Shown one piece after another: positions 1-9,546 of a DNA stretch of 64,000 bases. The translations under genes were made by a program, and so were the position numbers. The stretch's first letter is position 1, and the number at the start of each line of letters is the position of its first letter. The notes under the pieces are model-generated. The model worked only from the letters and a program-made list of their open reading frames with translations, was not told the origin of the DNA and searched no databases. The DNA is from Saccharum officinarum (taxonomy: Eukaryota > Streptophyta > Magnoliopsida > Poales > Poaceae): positions 19,693,511 to 19,757,510 of the forward strand of contig CM036159.1 of the NCBI GenBank assembly GCA_020631735.1. The letters run 5' to 3'.

Positions 1-640
1 CACCGCCGACGACGACGACCAGACCACCAGCAAAGGTGAGATCAACGCTCTCTGGGACGAACCAAGAAGACAAGCACAAGAGAGAAATTGGTAAAGGTGG
101 ATCGGTGCGGTGAGTTGGGGAAGAGAAGGCGAGGGGAGAAACCAGCGGACTAGAAGACGCACCTGACTCCCTTGAAGGCGACGCGTTTTCCGATTCAGTG
201 ACACTGCTTGCCTTGCTGGGCCTTTGGCCTGGGGTCGTCGCTGATTGCGCGAGGGTGTGGCCGTGTTTGTGGGCGTGTGGCCAGGCGGGCAGGGTGACGA
301 AGGTTCGGAACAAAGAAGAGCGGGCCCGCCGACGTGAACCACCGAGCTGACGGGTGGACGGGCGCGCCGCGCTGGGTGTCAAGCCGCACCCGCGCGTACA
401 CACCACAGTACCACACCACGGCGGATGATGGATCACCTGCCCTGCCACTGCCACCGACTACGGTGCGGTCAGTGCTTCAGTAGAGCGCAACAGGGCACCG
501 ATTGCCAGACTGCTGAGACACATCACACATGTGTGCATCTGGGTTTCTATAAAGCTGATAACGACTGTGGTTCAGGAATCGAAGAGTCGGCGCAGTCCCA
601 GAGATCATCCCTCCCATGTGGCCATGTGGGCAAAGAGCCA
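1..640. other. GC-rich 5' flank, no gene resolved
   Basis: Positions 1-420 are GC-rich and 420-640 are mixed. The first 35 bases could be the end of a plus-strand exon, because an aspartate-rich reading is followed by a GTGAG donor-like site at 36-40, but nothing upstream is available to test this. No recognisable protein is encoded on either strand. Confidence 0.2.
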
Positions 641-649
641 GAACTGAGT

Positions 650-1285
650 GTATCAGAAGCATCGAGATTCGAGACCGATTAATCTGCAAGAAGAAAAAGA
701 CGAGTGAACGTTAGCATATAGAATTAGGTTAGCCGTCCACCTCTGTGTGGCTAAGGTGCATCACGAAGTCACAATTGCACACGGGTTAGATAACAACAGT
801 AGGTCTCCTTTAACGATTACAAAGCAAAGATTTTGTACTTACCAATTCGTGTTTTGAAACTATTTTCTCTTTGGAGGGCTATATGGTTACAAAGCTGTAG
901 TAGATTAGTAGGACACAACTGAATTCAGTGTTGGTTGGGTTCCACTACTCCAAGACACTTTTCAATTCTGAAAGAACTGTGTATCAGAAGCATCAAGACT
1001 AATTTACCTGCAAGAAGAAGATGAGCGAACAGTACATAACAACAGTAGGTCTCTTTTAACAGAGTCACAATTGACACAAGTTAGATAACAAATTAACAAC
1101 AGTAGGTCTCCTTTAAGTGTAGCAACTACATATGTAAAGATTAGTTTGCACTTAACATTTCACGTTTCAAGAAATTAGTTTGTTGGAGGGCTGTATGGTG
1201 GTTAGGACACAATTGCGTTAAGTACTTCAGTGCTTGGTTGGCTTTCCACTGCTCCAAGACAGTTTTCAGGACTGGAAGACTAAAA
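650..1285. repeat. Diverged tandem duplication, about 310-330 bp per unit
   Basis: Two adjacent units share ordered blocks. Unit one (about 650-975) and unit two (about 980-1285) both contain GTATCAGAAGCATC, a CTGCAAGAAGAA stretch, AACAACAGTAGGTCTC, GGAGGGCT near a TATGG, AGGACACAA and CTCCAAGACA, in the same order and spacing. Small insertions and many substitutions separate the units, so the duplication is old. No coding sequence is visible in it. Confidence 0.7.
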
Positions 1286-2783
1286 TAACGAGCACAAAGC
1301 AAGAAGACAATTTTACAAGTGGAACATGGTGGAGTAGTAGCCGGCCAGCACACCAACAAATTATAGGGCGTGAGCGTGAATGTAACAAAATACTAACCCG
1401 AGCAGTGGATTCGGTGTGTCATAGGACCATTTCTTTCTATTAATACAATGACACGTAGTTCTCCTACGTGTTCGAGGAAAAAAACAAGAATACAAGCATG
1501 AAGGTCCAAAACAAAATTCCTTTCACAGTTATGATTCAATTTAACCATTGATATAGCTGTTACACCTACAGTAGGTGACACAATAAGCATACAGACTCAT
1601 TGACTAACCATAAAATTTCACTGGAAAAACTTACTGCAGAATCCAGAATACATAACAAATTCCATTCCCCTTGCATGTCTTCTGAATTAATAAGCATACA
1701 TTTAGGCTACAGAGAGGTGTTTTTTATATTTTTCCAAGCCTTCAACTGAAAAAAGAAAAGTGCTTTCAAACTGGAAGCATTAAAATTAAATTAAACATGC
1801 ATGAATTATCTTCAAGAAGCTTTGTTTTTTTTATGTTTTGCTGTTTTATTTCTTTTCCTTTGCTTCTCTTTGTTTAGTTGCCACTATTTGTTCCTCCTTT
1901 TTCCTTTAGTTTCTTAGTTTGCCTTTTGTTTTCCTTCAGACTTTTTCTACCTTTACTCATTGTTTTTCTTAATATAATAATGACAGGCAGCTCTACTCCG
2001 GTTGAAGAAAAACTAGTGCTTGCATAAGAACATTCATCCCATCACTCACTGGTTTATGATCAGACAACAGAATATGCAATCAGCATAATGATATACACCT
2101 GTTTTTCATGGTAAATGTAACGAATTGGGGAGATTTTCCAAAACTTCATTATAAAAATTCTTCTTGTCCAACTGGAATGGTGGAGCACTCAATTCAAAAG
2201 AGAACCCATAGCACCTATCATCGTATTTCGGTGAAACCAGCCCATCGTACCTGTGCTTAGACTTGAGCTTGAAACACTATTTGTAGTATATTTACATCCT
2301 CTGGAGTACCACCACTGTAATCTTCACTCTCTGTGTAGCAGAGGTGCCCAGAAAAGATCCAGTAGACAGATTCAAATTTTTGGAGAGGGGAGCTGTAATT
2401 TCTCTACTGTTCTTCTGAAGCTGGTTCAAATCATGTGAGTTATCTTACATTGCCAAAAGTTTGAGGAACTGGGTGAAGTAGAGTGTCATGACAATAATGT
2501 TCAAAATAACTGTACTCAATTGCAATATATTTAGAGCATAATTCTCCACCATGAAAGCATTCATGACCTGCCAACAGAATTTGCTGATTGCTACTGTTTA
2601 GAACCAGATATCCTTGAATACCTGTGCAAGTCACTGCATCAAGAGAACCCACATTCAGGAAGTTAATTTATCCATCAACTCTATTCTGCTACTTTACCTT
2701 CCTGAAAATTGAGAAGGCACAGTAATCCTCATTTGCTCAGAAGTCAGAACTGTTCCCACTGCTGACCAACCATCACAACAAAT
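1286..2783. other. AT-rich intergenic sequence downstream of the PPR gene
   Basis: This stretch holds T-rich and A-rich sequence with only short spurious reading frames. The part nearest 2783 should include the 3' untranslated region of the minus-strand PPR gene. I see no RNA gene or intact mobile element here. Confidence 0.3.
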
Positions 2784-5144
2784 TCAAGTAGTAAGTTCCC
2801 ATATCAGCAAATCCAAGATTTCATAAATTTCCAATGACAAAGGATGCTTCCCTTTCCAAGAAAAGAAGGCATGATATTGTCCCCTTAATTGCAACCAGCT
2901 GCACCCACCATCTTTCTTAAGGCTAGCTCCTTGCATCAGTATCCTCGTCTCAGCAGCATCTTTCCATTTACCACACGATGCATACATGTTTGAGAGTAAC
3001 ACATAGCCTGCTGTATTATCCTTCTCCAACTCATGAAGTTTCTTTGCTGCCCTCTCACCAATCTCCTTGTTCCTGTAAGTGTTGCAAGCACTCAGAAGAG
3101 ATGACCATGAACTTGTGTCTGATTTACTTCGAACCTTCAAGAGAAGCTCTTCTGCTTCTGGCAGACGGCCAGCCCTAGCTAGGACATCAACCATACAAGT
3201 GTAGTGTTTATCTTTAGGTGGGATGCCATGTGCCTGCATTGTTTCAAAATAATGTATGGCTTGCTCCACCAAACCACAGTGGGAACAAGCAAATAGAATA
3301 GCTAGAAATGTATGCTCGTTTGGTGCTATTCCATTTGCTATCATATCCTCAAACAACAAAATAGACTCTTCAGCAAAGCCATTTTCTGCAAGTCCCTGAA
3401 CCATGGCAGTCCAAGTGATATTGTTTTTTTCAGGCATTTGATAGAACATCTTCCTGGAGCTGTACAAATCCCCTGACTTGGCATACATGTCACTAAGTGC
3501 AGTCCCCATAAAGATGCTATCTTCGATTCCAAGCTTGACAATCTCAGCGTGAACCATCTTGCCCATCTCTAAAGAGCACAAGTTTGCACATGCAAGAAGA
3601 ACACTTGACAAGGTGATTTCCCCTGGAATCTGTCCTGAAGCCAACATTGCACAGAAATAATTTAGTGCATCACCAAATCGTCGATTTCCTGCATAACCAG
3701 AAATCATTGTATTCCACGAAACTGAATTCCTTGCAGGCATCTTCTTGAAGAGATCCTCTGCTTCCACCATTTTCCCATTCCAGCTATAACCTGAAATAAG
3801 AGAGTTCCAGCATACTGTGTTCTTTTCTGGGAGGGAATTAAAAACCCTTTGGGCGTCAGTACATTGTTTGCATTTGCAGTACATGTCAATCAAAGAGCTG
3901 GATACAAAAAAATTGGTACTAGAGCCCAACTTCAGTGCATTGGCATGTATCCTTGTTCCTCCTCTTAAGTCTTGAAGGGTAGCACAAGCGCTGAGCACAC
4001 TAGAGAAGCATGAAATGTTTGGCCTGCAACCGTCAGCAAGCATTTGACTGTAAAGCCTCAATGCTTCTGAAGGATCACCTTTCTGCTCATGCCTTGCAAT
4101 CAAAGTACCCCAGGAGACCTCGTTCCTCTCAGGCATTGCATCAAGAACCCGTCGTGCTCCTTCGAGGTCACCCAAGTCCGCATACACATCAAGTAATGCA
4201 GTCCATGAGACGACATCCCTCACCTTCATGTCATCAAACACCCTGTGTGCTGCAGCTGCATCTCCCATTCTTAGATACAAAGTGATCAAAGAATTTTGTA
4301 CCTCAATACTCTTTTCAAACAAGTTGCATTTGATTGCCAATCCCACCACACCCATGGCAAGATCAAATTCACCTGCACCAACACAGGCCTTGATCACACA
4401 AATCAGAGTAACCACATTAGGTCTCACACTGCAGCTTAGCATCTTGCGAAACACAAGGAATGCATCCTTATGGAGTTCATTGCGGGCAAACCCAGCAATC
4501 ATGGCTGTGAAGAAGGCAACCGAGTAAAGTGGACATCGTTCATATAGCTCAACTGCATCCCTCACAGACCCACGCTTCATGAGCGCGTCGACCATGGTTG
4601 TGTACGACACGATACTCTTCTCGGGCATTCTGTCGAACAACCTGCGGGCAGAGGCAATGTCCCCGGCCTTCACATGCTCCGACACCATGAAGTCGTAAGT
4701 GAAGGAGGATGCAGCATCGGCGGCAACGCAGTCTCGGAAGGCCTGGTCACGGTCCGCGGCGCGCGCGAAGTTGGCGTAGGCTGTGAGGAGGTTCGATGCG
4801 ACGGAGCGGTCGGCAGCGAGGCCAGAGCGGAGGGTGTGCGCGTGTAGGGAGAGGACAAGCGGCAGGAAACCGGAGGAGGGCGCGTAAGCGGACGTGGCGG
4901 TGGAGGCGGCTCTCGTAGCGCGGCAGTGGCGGAGGAGGGAGGCGCAGGTCTCGGAGTAGGACTTGAAGGCCTTCGCCGTGGGCGCCAGCGGTGGGCCGTT
5001 AGCCAGGCGGAGCTTGAACGCCCTTATCGGGAGGGTTAAGGGAGAGAGGTCTTTCTCCGGCTTACTCCTCGTCGTCGGCGAAATCGGCGCCTTGGCCACC
5101 TCCGGCGATGGCCGTGGCCGCCTCGTGCGGACCGTCGCTCTCAT
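2784..5144 (-). CDS. PLS-class pentatricopeptide repeat protein, E-type
   Basis: An intronless gene encodes 786 residues, a usual length for this family. It begins at an ATG (5142-5144) followed by a basic, Ser/Pro-rich N-terminus consistent with an organelle targeting peptide. From about residue 150 to 620 the protein is a run of helical repeats with PLS-type signatures such as VSWNTMISGYAGN, VCWNSLISGYSWNG, ITWTAMVQGLAENG and HYTCMVDVLARAGR. A C-terminal E/E+-like region (SSWSSLLSACNTYRN, YVLLSNMYASCGKW, GCSWLQLRGQYHAFF) follows, and no DYW deaminase motif is present. Family knowledge says such proteins bind single-stranded organellar RNA and usually specify C-to-U editing sites, with the deaminase supplied in trans. 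The RNA target cannot be read from the sequence. The frame has no stop or shift and looks functional. The next gene upstream starts only 350 bp away on the same strand. Confidence 0.93.
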   Translation of the reverse strand: MRATVRTRRPRPSPEVAKAPISPTTRSKPEKDLSPLTLPIRAFKLRLANGPPLAPTAKAFKSYSETCASLLRHCRATRAASTATSAYAPSSGFLPLVLSLHAHTLRSGLAADRSVASNLLTAYANFARAADRDQAFRDCVAADAASSFTYDFMVSEHVKAGDIASARRLFDRMPEKSIVSYTTMVDALMKRGSVRDAVELYERCPLYSVAFFTAMIAGFARNELHKDAFLVFRKMLSCSVRPNVVTLICVIKACVGAGEFDLAMGVVGLAIKCNLFEKSIEVQNSLITLYLRMGDAAAAHRVFDDMKVRDVVSWTALLDVYADLGDLEGARRVLDAMPERNEVSWGTLIARHEQKGDPSEALRLYSQMLADGCRPNISCFSSVLSACATLQDLRGGTRIHANALKLGSSTNFFVSSSLIDMYCKCKQCTDAQRVFNSLPEKNTVCWNSLISGYSWNGKMVEAEDLFKKMPARNSVSWNTMISGYAGNRRFGDALNYFCAMLASGQIPGEITLSSVLLACANLCSLEMGKMVHAEIVKLGIEDSIFMGTALSDMYAKSGDLYSSRKMFYQMPEKNNITWTAMVQGLAENGFAEESILLFEDMIANGIAPNEHTFLAILFACSHCGLVEQAIHYFETMQAHGIPPKDKHYTCMVDVLARAGRLPEAEELLLKVRSKSDTSSWSSLLSACNTYRNKEIGERAAKKLHELEKDNTAGYVLLSNMYASCGKWKDAAETRILMQGASLKKDGGCSWLQLRGQYHAFFSWKGKHPLSLEIYEILDLLIWELTT

Positions 5145-5493
5145 GCTCCCATGATTCGAACTTCGAAAGACTTTCCGCTGTTGGGAACTTGGCTCTCTCC
5201 TCCTCTTTAATCATGCGCGAATAGCGCGATAGTGGGCTGCTCAGCTGGGCTGGCTGGGCCAAATTGGCCCGGATCAGTACAGTAACACATCAACACGAAT
5301 ACAAAGCCGACGATATGAACAAAGCAAGCAGCATGATTCCATGATGTTATTGCAATTTCTGGCGAATATATTTAGATTACAGACAAATCGTGCTATGTGC
5401 CACAACCTGCGGTCATTTCTAACTATCACTCTCAGCAAGGAAACGCTAGAAACAAGAGAATTCTGCACTCTACAGCAGCGCTGCCGGAGATCC
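5145..5493 (-). promoter_or_regulatory. Short intergenic region holding the PPR promoter
   Basis: These 349 bases separate the PPR start codon from the stop codon of the next gene on the same strand. They must contain the PPR promoter and 5' leader together with the 3' end of the neighbour. I could not place a TATA box with confidence. Compact head-to-tail spacing of this kind is common for PPR genes. Confidence 0.35.
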
Positions 5494-7317
5494 TCACTGG
5501 GATTTCTCCATCCCGTAGGTATCTTCAGCTCCACTGGCCACCTTTCTTCTTCTCTCTGCTATCATCTCGGTGTATGCCTGAGAGAAGCCACCACAGGGTC
5601 AGTTCTATTCTATCATTCTTTGAACTACGTTTGTAACACAACACTAAAGTAGCAATGTTTAGAACAGGGGTTAGGCCAAAGGTATTTGACACAGAAGAAA
5701 TGCTTAATTGACTGATATGCTGCAGCTTGAGATTGGAACTGGTAGAACAGACAATGCTCCTGACTCCTGACTAATAGCCATCTCAATATATGGAACTAGA
5801 GAAGTTTTGAAGCTAGTAAGCAACTCAGCATTCAGAGCTTTGGCATGGATGATGAATAGTTGCTACCCTTTGCATATGTCAAACTAGTTGCAAGGTAAAT
5901 CTGCAATGATTTAAGTGTACCATTGGCAGTTTGAAAGCACCATATGCTAAAGACGATACAAAACTATGTCAAAGCACATGTGTTATCTTCCTTGATGAAC
6001 ACTCTGAAAAAAAATTCATGATTATTGAAAGAACTAAACTGAAGCCTGGATCACACATTATAAGAACAAATTCTGATCAATCATCTAAGAAAATGAAGTC
6101 GTAAAACAGAAATTAAATTGTTAGAAAAAATTATGTGCAAACCTTAGGGTAGGAGTAGAGAAATATGTACCACCATGCACATATTACAAAAGAAACTCCA
6201 GCAGTAATTACAGCAGATTGGATAAGCACCCAACTACTGGCGACCGCAACAGTTACCGTAAGCAATATTGTCCAAGGCTGACACCTGAAAAGAGGGGAAA
6301 TATAAGACTTGAGCATAGAAGCTAAGCTTACAGAAGAAAAGTTATCTTCACATAAGGTAAACTCATGATGTTTGATAGAAAACAGCAACGTGAGAAGAGG
6401 TGTGGAAAAATCTAATAACTCCTTTCTAGACTATAGATATGGCGCTATTTGCATAGCTCCACTACCTCATGATGAATTTTGGAAGGTGAATGTTGTTATT
6501 GTGTACTGTACAAGAACGACAGGCAATAAAAAGAAAGGGCTTGTTTACACTTTACAGCAAACAATGAAAAAAAAATTGAAAGGGCTAAGCATGGAGCAGA
6601 CTCCTGCAACAAAATTTGATGAGCTATTCATTCAAAGAAATGTTGGCCTGTTCGTTTCGCTGAAATTTGGCTTATAACGATGCTTATGACGTCAGAACAG
6701 GGCCGAAGTTCATGTCTATTGTATTCAGTACACACGCCATTCAAAAATTGTCGTCAGGGCCAATGTTGACAAAAATATTTATGTAATTTTGAATTTTCTT
6801 TTAAAAAACAAACAAGCAGGAGAAATAATTTCGAATCTAGCTACATCTGACAATAAACAAAGCTACGATAACAAATTTGGGGCATCTCTACGATGTGTTG
6901 GCAAATAAACCATCCTTAAATGTCTACACCATCATAATCTTCGCCAATTTTGATCAATGCAATGCCCAGCAAGAAACAACTACGGAGGAGCAAAGGAACG
7001 CACCAGGCAGGCTTGGTGTCCCAGACAGAGTCGTACTCGAGGGACAGGTAGTTGAGGTACCCATCCATGTCGTCCACCACCCCATCCTCATCAAAGAACG
7101 CCGCCGCGCCGCTCTTGCCACCCTCCCCCTTGCCCCCGCCGCCGCCACCTACACGCGCCACGCCGGCGCGCCTCTGGCTCCTGCCGCAGAGCTGCAGCCT
7201 TGTGGTGGCAGCGGTGGCAGCACAGGAGAAGAAAGGGGAAGCCGCGGCTACGGCCGCGCGGGTGTCGCATGGGCAGGGCGGCGGCGTGGATGGGTAGAGC
7301 AGGCAGAGCGCACCCAA
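5494..7317 (-). CDS. Small plastid-type membrane protein (DUF6737-like), three exons
   Basis: Three exons join in frame: 7317-7004, 6284-6143 and 5577-5494. Introns run from GTGCGT to TTTCAG and from GTTTGC to TCTCAG. The first junction creates the run WDTKPAWCQPWTILL. After it come two hydrophobic segments (ILLTVTVAVASSWVLI and AGVSFVICAWWYIFLY) and a charged C-terminus (AYTEMIAERRKK...YGMEKSQ, then TGA at 5494-5496). The N-terminal part is Ala/Ser/Arg/Gly-rich, like a chloroplast transit peptide. The KP.WCQPW motif before paired membrane segments recalls a small family shared by plants and cyanobacteria that I remember as DUF6737; that name is from memory. Function is unknown, with a thylakoid or envelope location inferred. 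The start is unresolved: the open frame upstream of 7317 reaches a stop with no ATG, and the first in-frame ATG lies at DDMDGYLNY, past the putative transit peptide. Confidence 0.75.
6644..6708. mobile_element. Short MITE remnant in intron 1 of the DUF6737-like gene
   Basis: The segment starts with GGCCTGTTCGTTTCG and ends with CAGAACAGGGCC, which are weak inverted ends. GGCTTATAA inside it resembles the better preserved element at 13560-13691. It looks like an internally deleted non-autonomous DNA transposon. Confidence 0.35.
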
Positions 7318-7503
7318 ATCTTGGCTTGTGCTCGCAGTACGGCACGGCCTCCTCTCCCTAGAGCTGCTTCCGTCCGGCGGCTGCCGATGCTGCGGTTATG
7401 GCCAGTGTTTGCTTTGATTTCCTGGAAATTTTTTGTGCCGTATATCATCTTGCAATTAAAAGATTTTGGAAATTCTCAGAGGTTCCGGCCCAATAGAAAG
7501 TAA

Positions 7504-8270
7504 AGCCTTCATATTGGAGAATGGAGATGGCCTGTTCTTGCAGCCCAGATCCTCACGACAGTGTTACTTGCTAACGGCACGCAGTATCAGCAAAATATGA
7601 GCACTAGCGCGGTTTGTAACAAGTCCTTTTTATCTATTTGCCTCTACTCTAATTAAATTAAATCAAATCTTAGAGTTACTTTAAATAGAACTTTTATAGG
7701 TTTGACAGAATTTAATATCAATATTTATATAACACAAAAGTAGTAGTATTAGATACACACCATGAAATATGTTTTCATAGTCTACTTATTTGGTATCATA
7801 CATGTTAATTGTTCCCTTTAAAGTTGATCAAACTTATAAAAAGTTGGCTTAAGACAGGTATAAAAATGATTTATTTGGGAACAAAGAGATTATTTGACTA
7901 TCTTAGCGATCTGATTTTCTTTCTCCAACCTTAAAACTGGAAATTTTACACCCCCCCCCCTAACTCTTGTAACTATTTATACCTCTCTACCAAGATTACA
8001 AGTGGTATTCAAGGTGGTTTCATCTCTTTAGTTTAAAAAACTCATAAATACATGATAAAAAAATTAAACAATGAAAAATGTATCTAATCTTTTAAAAAAT
8101 CTAAGAAAGAATCTAGAGACAGATTGAGACAGACATGTTCATGTGCCACCGGACCCGACCTGCTCGAAAGTAACCCGATATGTCATTGTGTTGGGGGTTG
8201 GAGCCATGATTTCGACCCGTGGTGCAACCCAGAATGGAAAAAAAAAAAGATACAGCCCGACCCGACCCAC

Positions 8271-8304
<34 letters not shown>

Positions 8305-9546
8305 TGGGCTAGGACCAAAGATTTTGACCCAATCATATTTGTCTGGCCCAACGTTTGATCAGGTCTAGATTGAGATACGAAAAAAATAAACAAACATTCA
8401 AAACCCGTGAAAGGATATCTAAAAGGTTCTAAAAATTAGATTTAGCTCAATAAAATTAGGAAAATATCTAGAACGCACACTACACTCCAGACATCCAGGA
8501 CGCGACGCCCACCCCACTGCTAGCCAGACTGATTGTACTGGTACACGACAGAGAGGCTCTGAGCAGAACGCTATCCGGATGCAATCGGCGAGACAAGAAC
8601 CGTGACTCATCCCCACGGGCCACTGCCCTCTCCGGCTAGGCACGCAACCAGACTCGATAAGGCCAGCTCGTCGTATCCCTCGTCTGAGCCTGACGATGAT
8701 GCGCATGCGCCCTCGCCGTTGTCCCCGACGATGATGATGACTTGGTGGCGACGCAAGCCGAGCGAGTGAGCGAGCGAGATGAGACCGACCGTGTGGATAG
8801 CGACGACAGCGCGACGTGACGAGGACCGGCGCTCGATCGACCGCCGATGCCGATGCCGATGACGCGGCGTGCGGCCACGGAGAATAAACTAACATGCTGC
8901 CGGTCGATGCCATCCAGGAGATCGTGTAGTTTCTAGAACGCACGCAACGCCCAACGTCCCATGATGATGATTCCATTTCCATCCGTCCGCGTCATGGCCG
9001 AACGCCCCCCGCGTGTCGTCATCACGCTCCACTGACCATGCCACCGTCCAATTGAGTCGCCAACAACACCCAACAGCGACGATCGACAAGCTAAGCACGC
9101 ACTGATCGTGTTTCACACGGAATATCAGTGATTGATTTCTAATGCTAAACTGCGGCTCGGATCGGGACATGTGGAGAAGAGAACACGCGATAATCACATA
9201 ATTACGACTTGCTATTCTTATCATAATACATATGATGACTCGTCATGCACTTGAAATTATGCTGCTTTACATGCACTGACAACCGGTGCTGATCAGAAAT
9301 GTGTATGTACATGCCTGTCAGCTAGGTACAGACAGATATTCACACACACGCACGCACGCACGCTCATCAGGAATCAGAATACATCAGAATAATGTACATG
9401 ATGATCGATTAGGTGGAGAGAGAGAGAGACGGAGCTTTTTTTTTGGCAAAACCAAGCGGTAGAGCTTTATTGATCGAGTTATTAGTGGCTTCGATCCCCT
9501 GATTCTGATTGATTGATTATTAACGAAGATGGGTGGGATGAGGTTA
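7504..9546. other. Intergenic region with simple repeats and a retroposon tail
   Basis: No gene is recognisable between the DUF6737-like gene and the nucleotidase gene. The stretch includes a poly-C run near 7950-7960, the GT microsatellite at 8273-8301, a GC-rich block at about 8490-9130 with only shadow frames, and ACGC and GA simple repeats at about 9340-9430. At about 9436-9480 a T-run followed by GGCAAAACCAAGCGG and GAGCTTTATTGAT resembles the reversed A-tailed end of a truncated non-LTR retroelement. Confidence 0.35.
8273..8301. repeat. GT dinucleotide microsatellite
   Basis: The sequence is an uninterrupted run of 14 GT units plus one G. It lies in non-coding DNA. Confidence 0.95.

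Noticed and set aside
6372..6677. Plus-strand frame of about 100 codons overlapping the DUF6737-like intron
   Set aside because: It lies in intron sequence of a well-supported minus-strand gene and has no recognisable motif.
8273..8301. Coding of Cys-Val repeats on one strand
   Set aside because: This is a GT microsatellite read in frame, with no conserved flanking protein.
8490..9130. GC-rich block with long overlapping frames on the minus strand
   Set aside because: No recognisable motif, no matching splice sites and arginine/serine-rich translations in several frames at once, as expected from GC bias.
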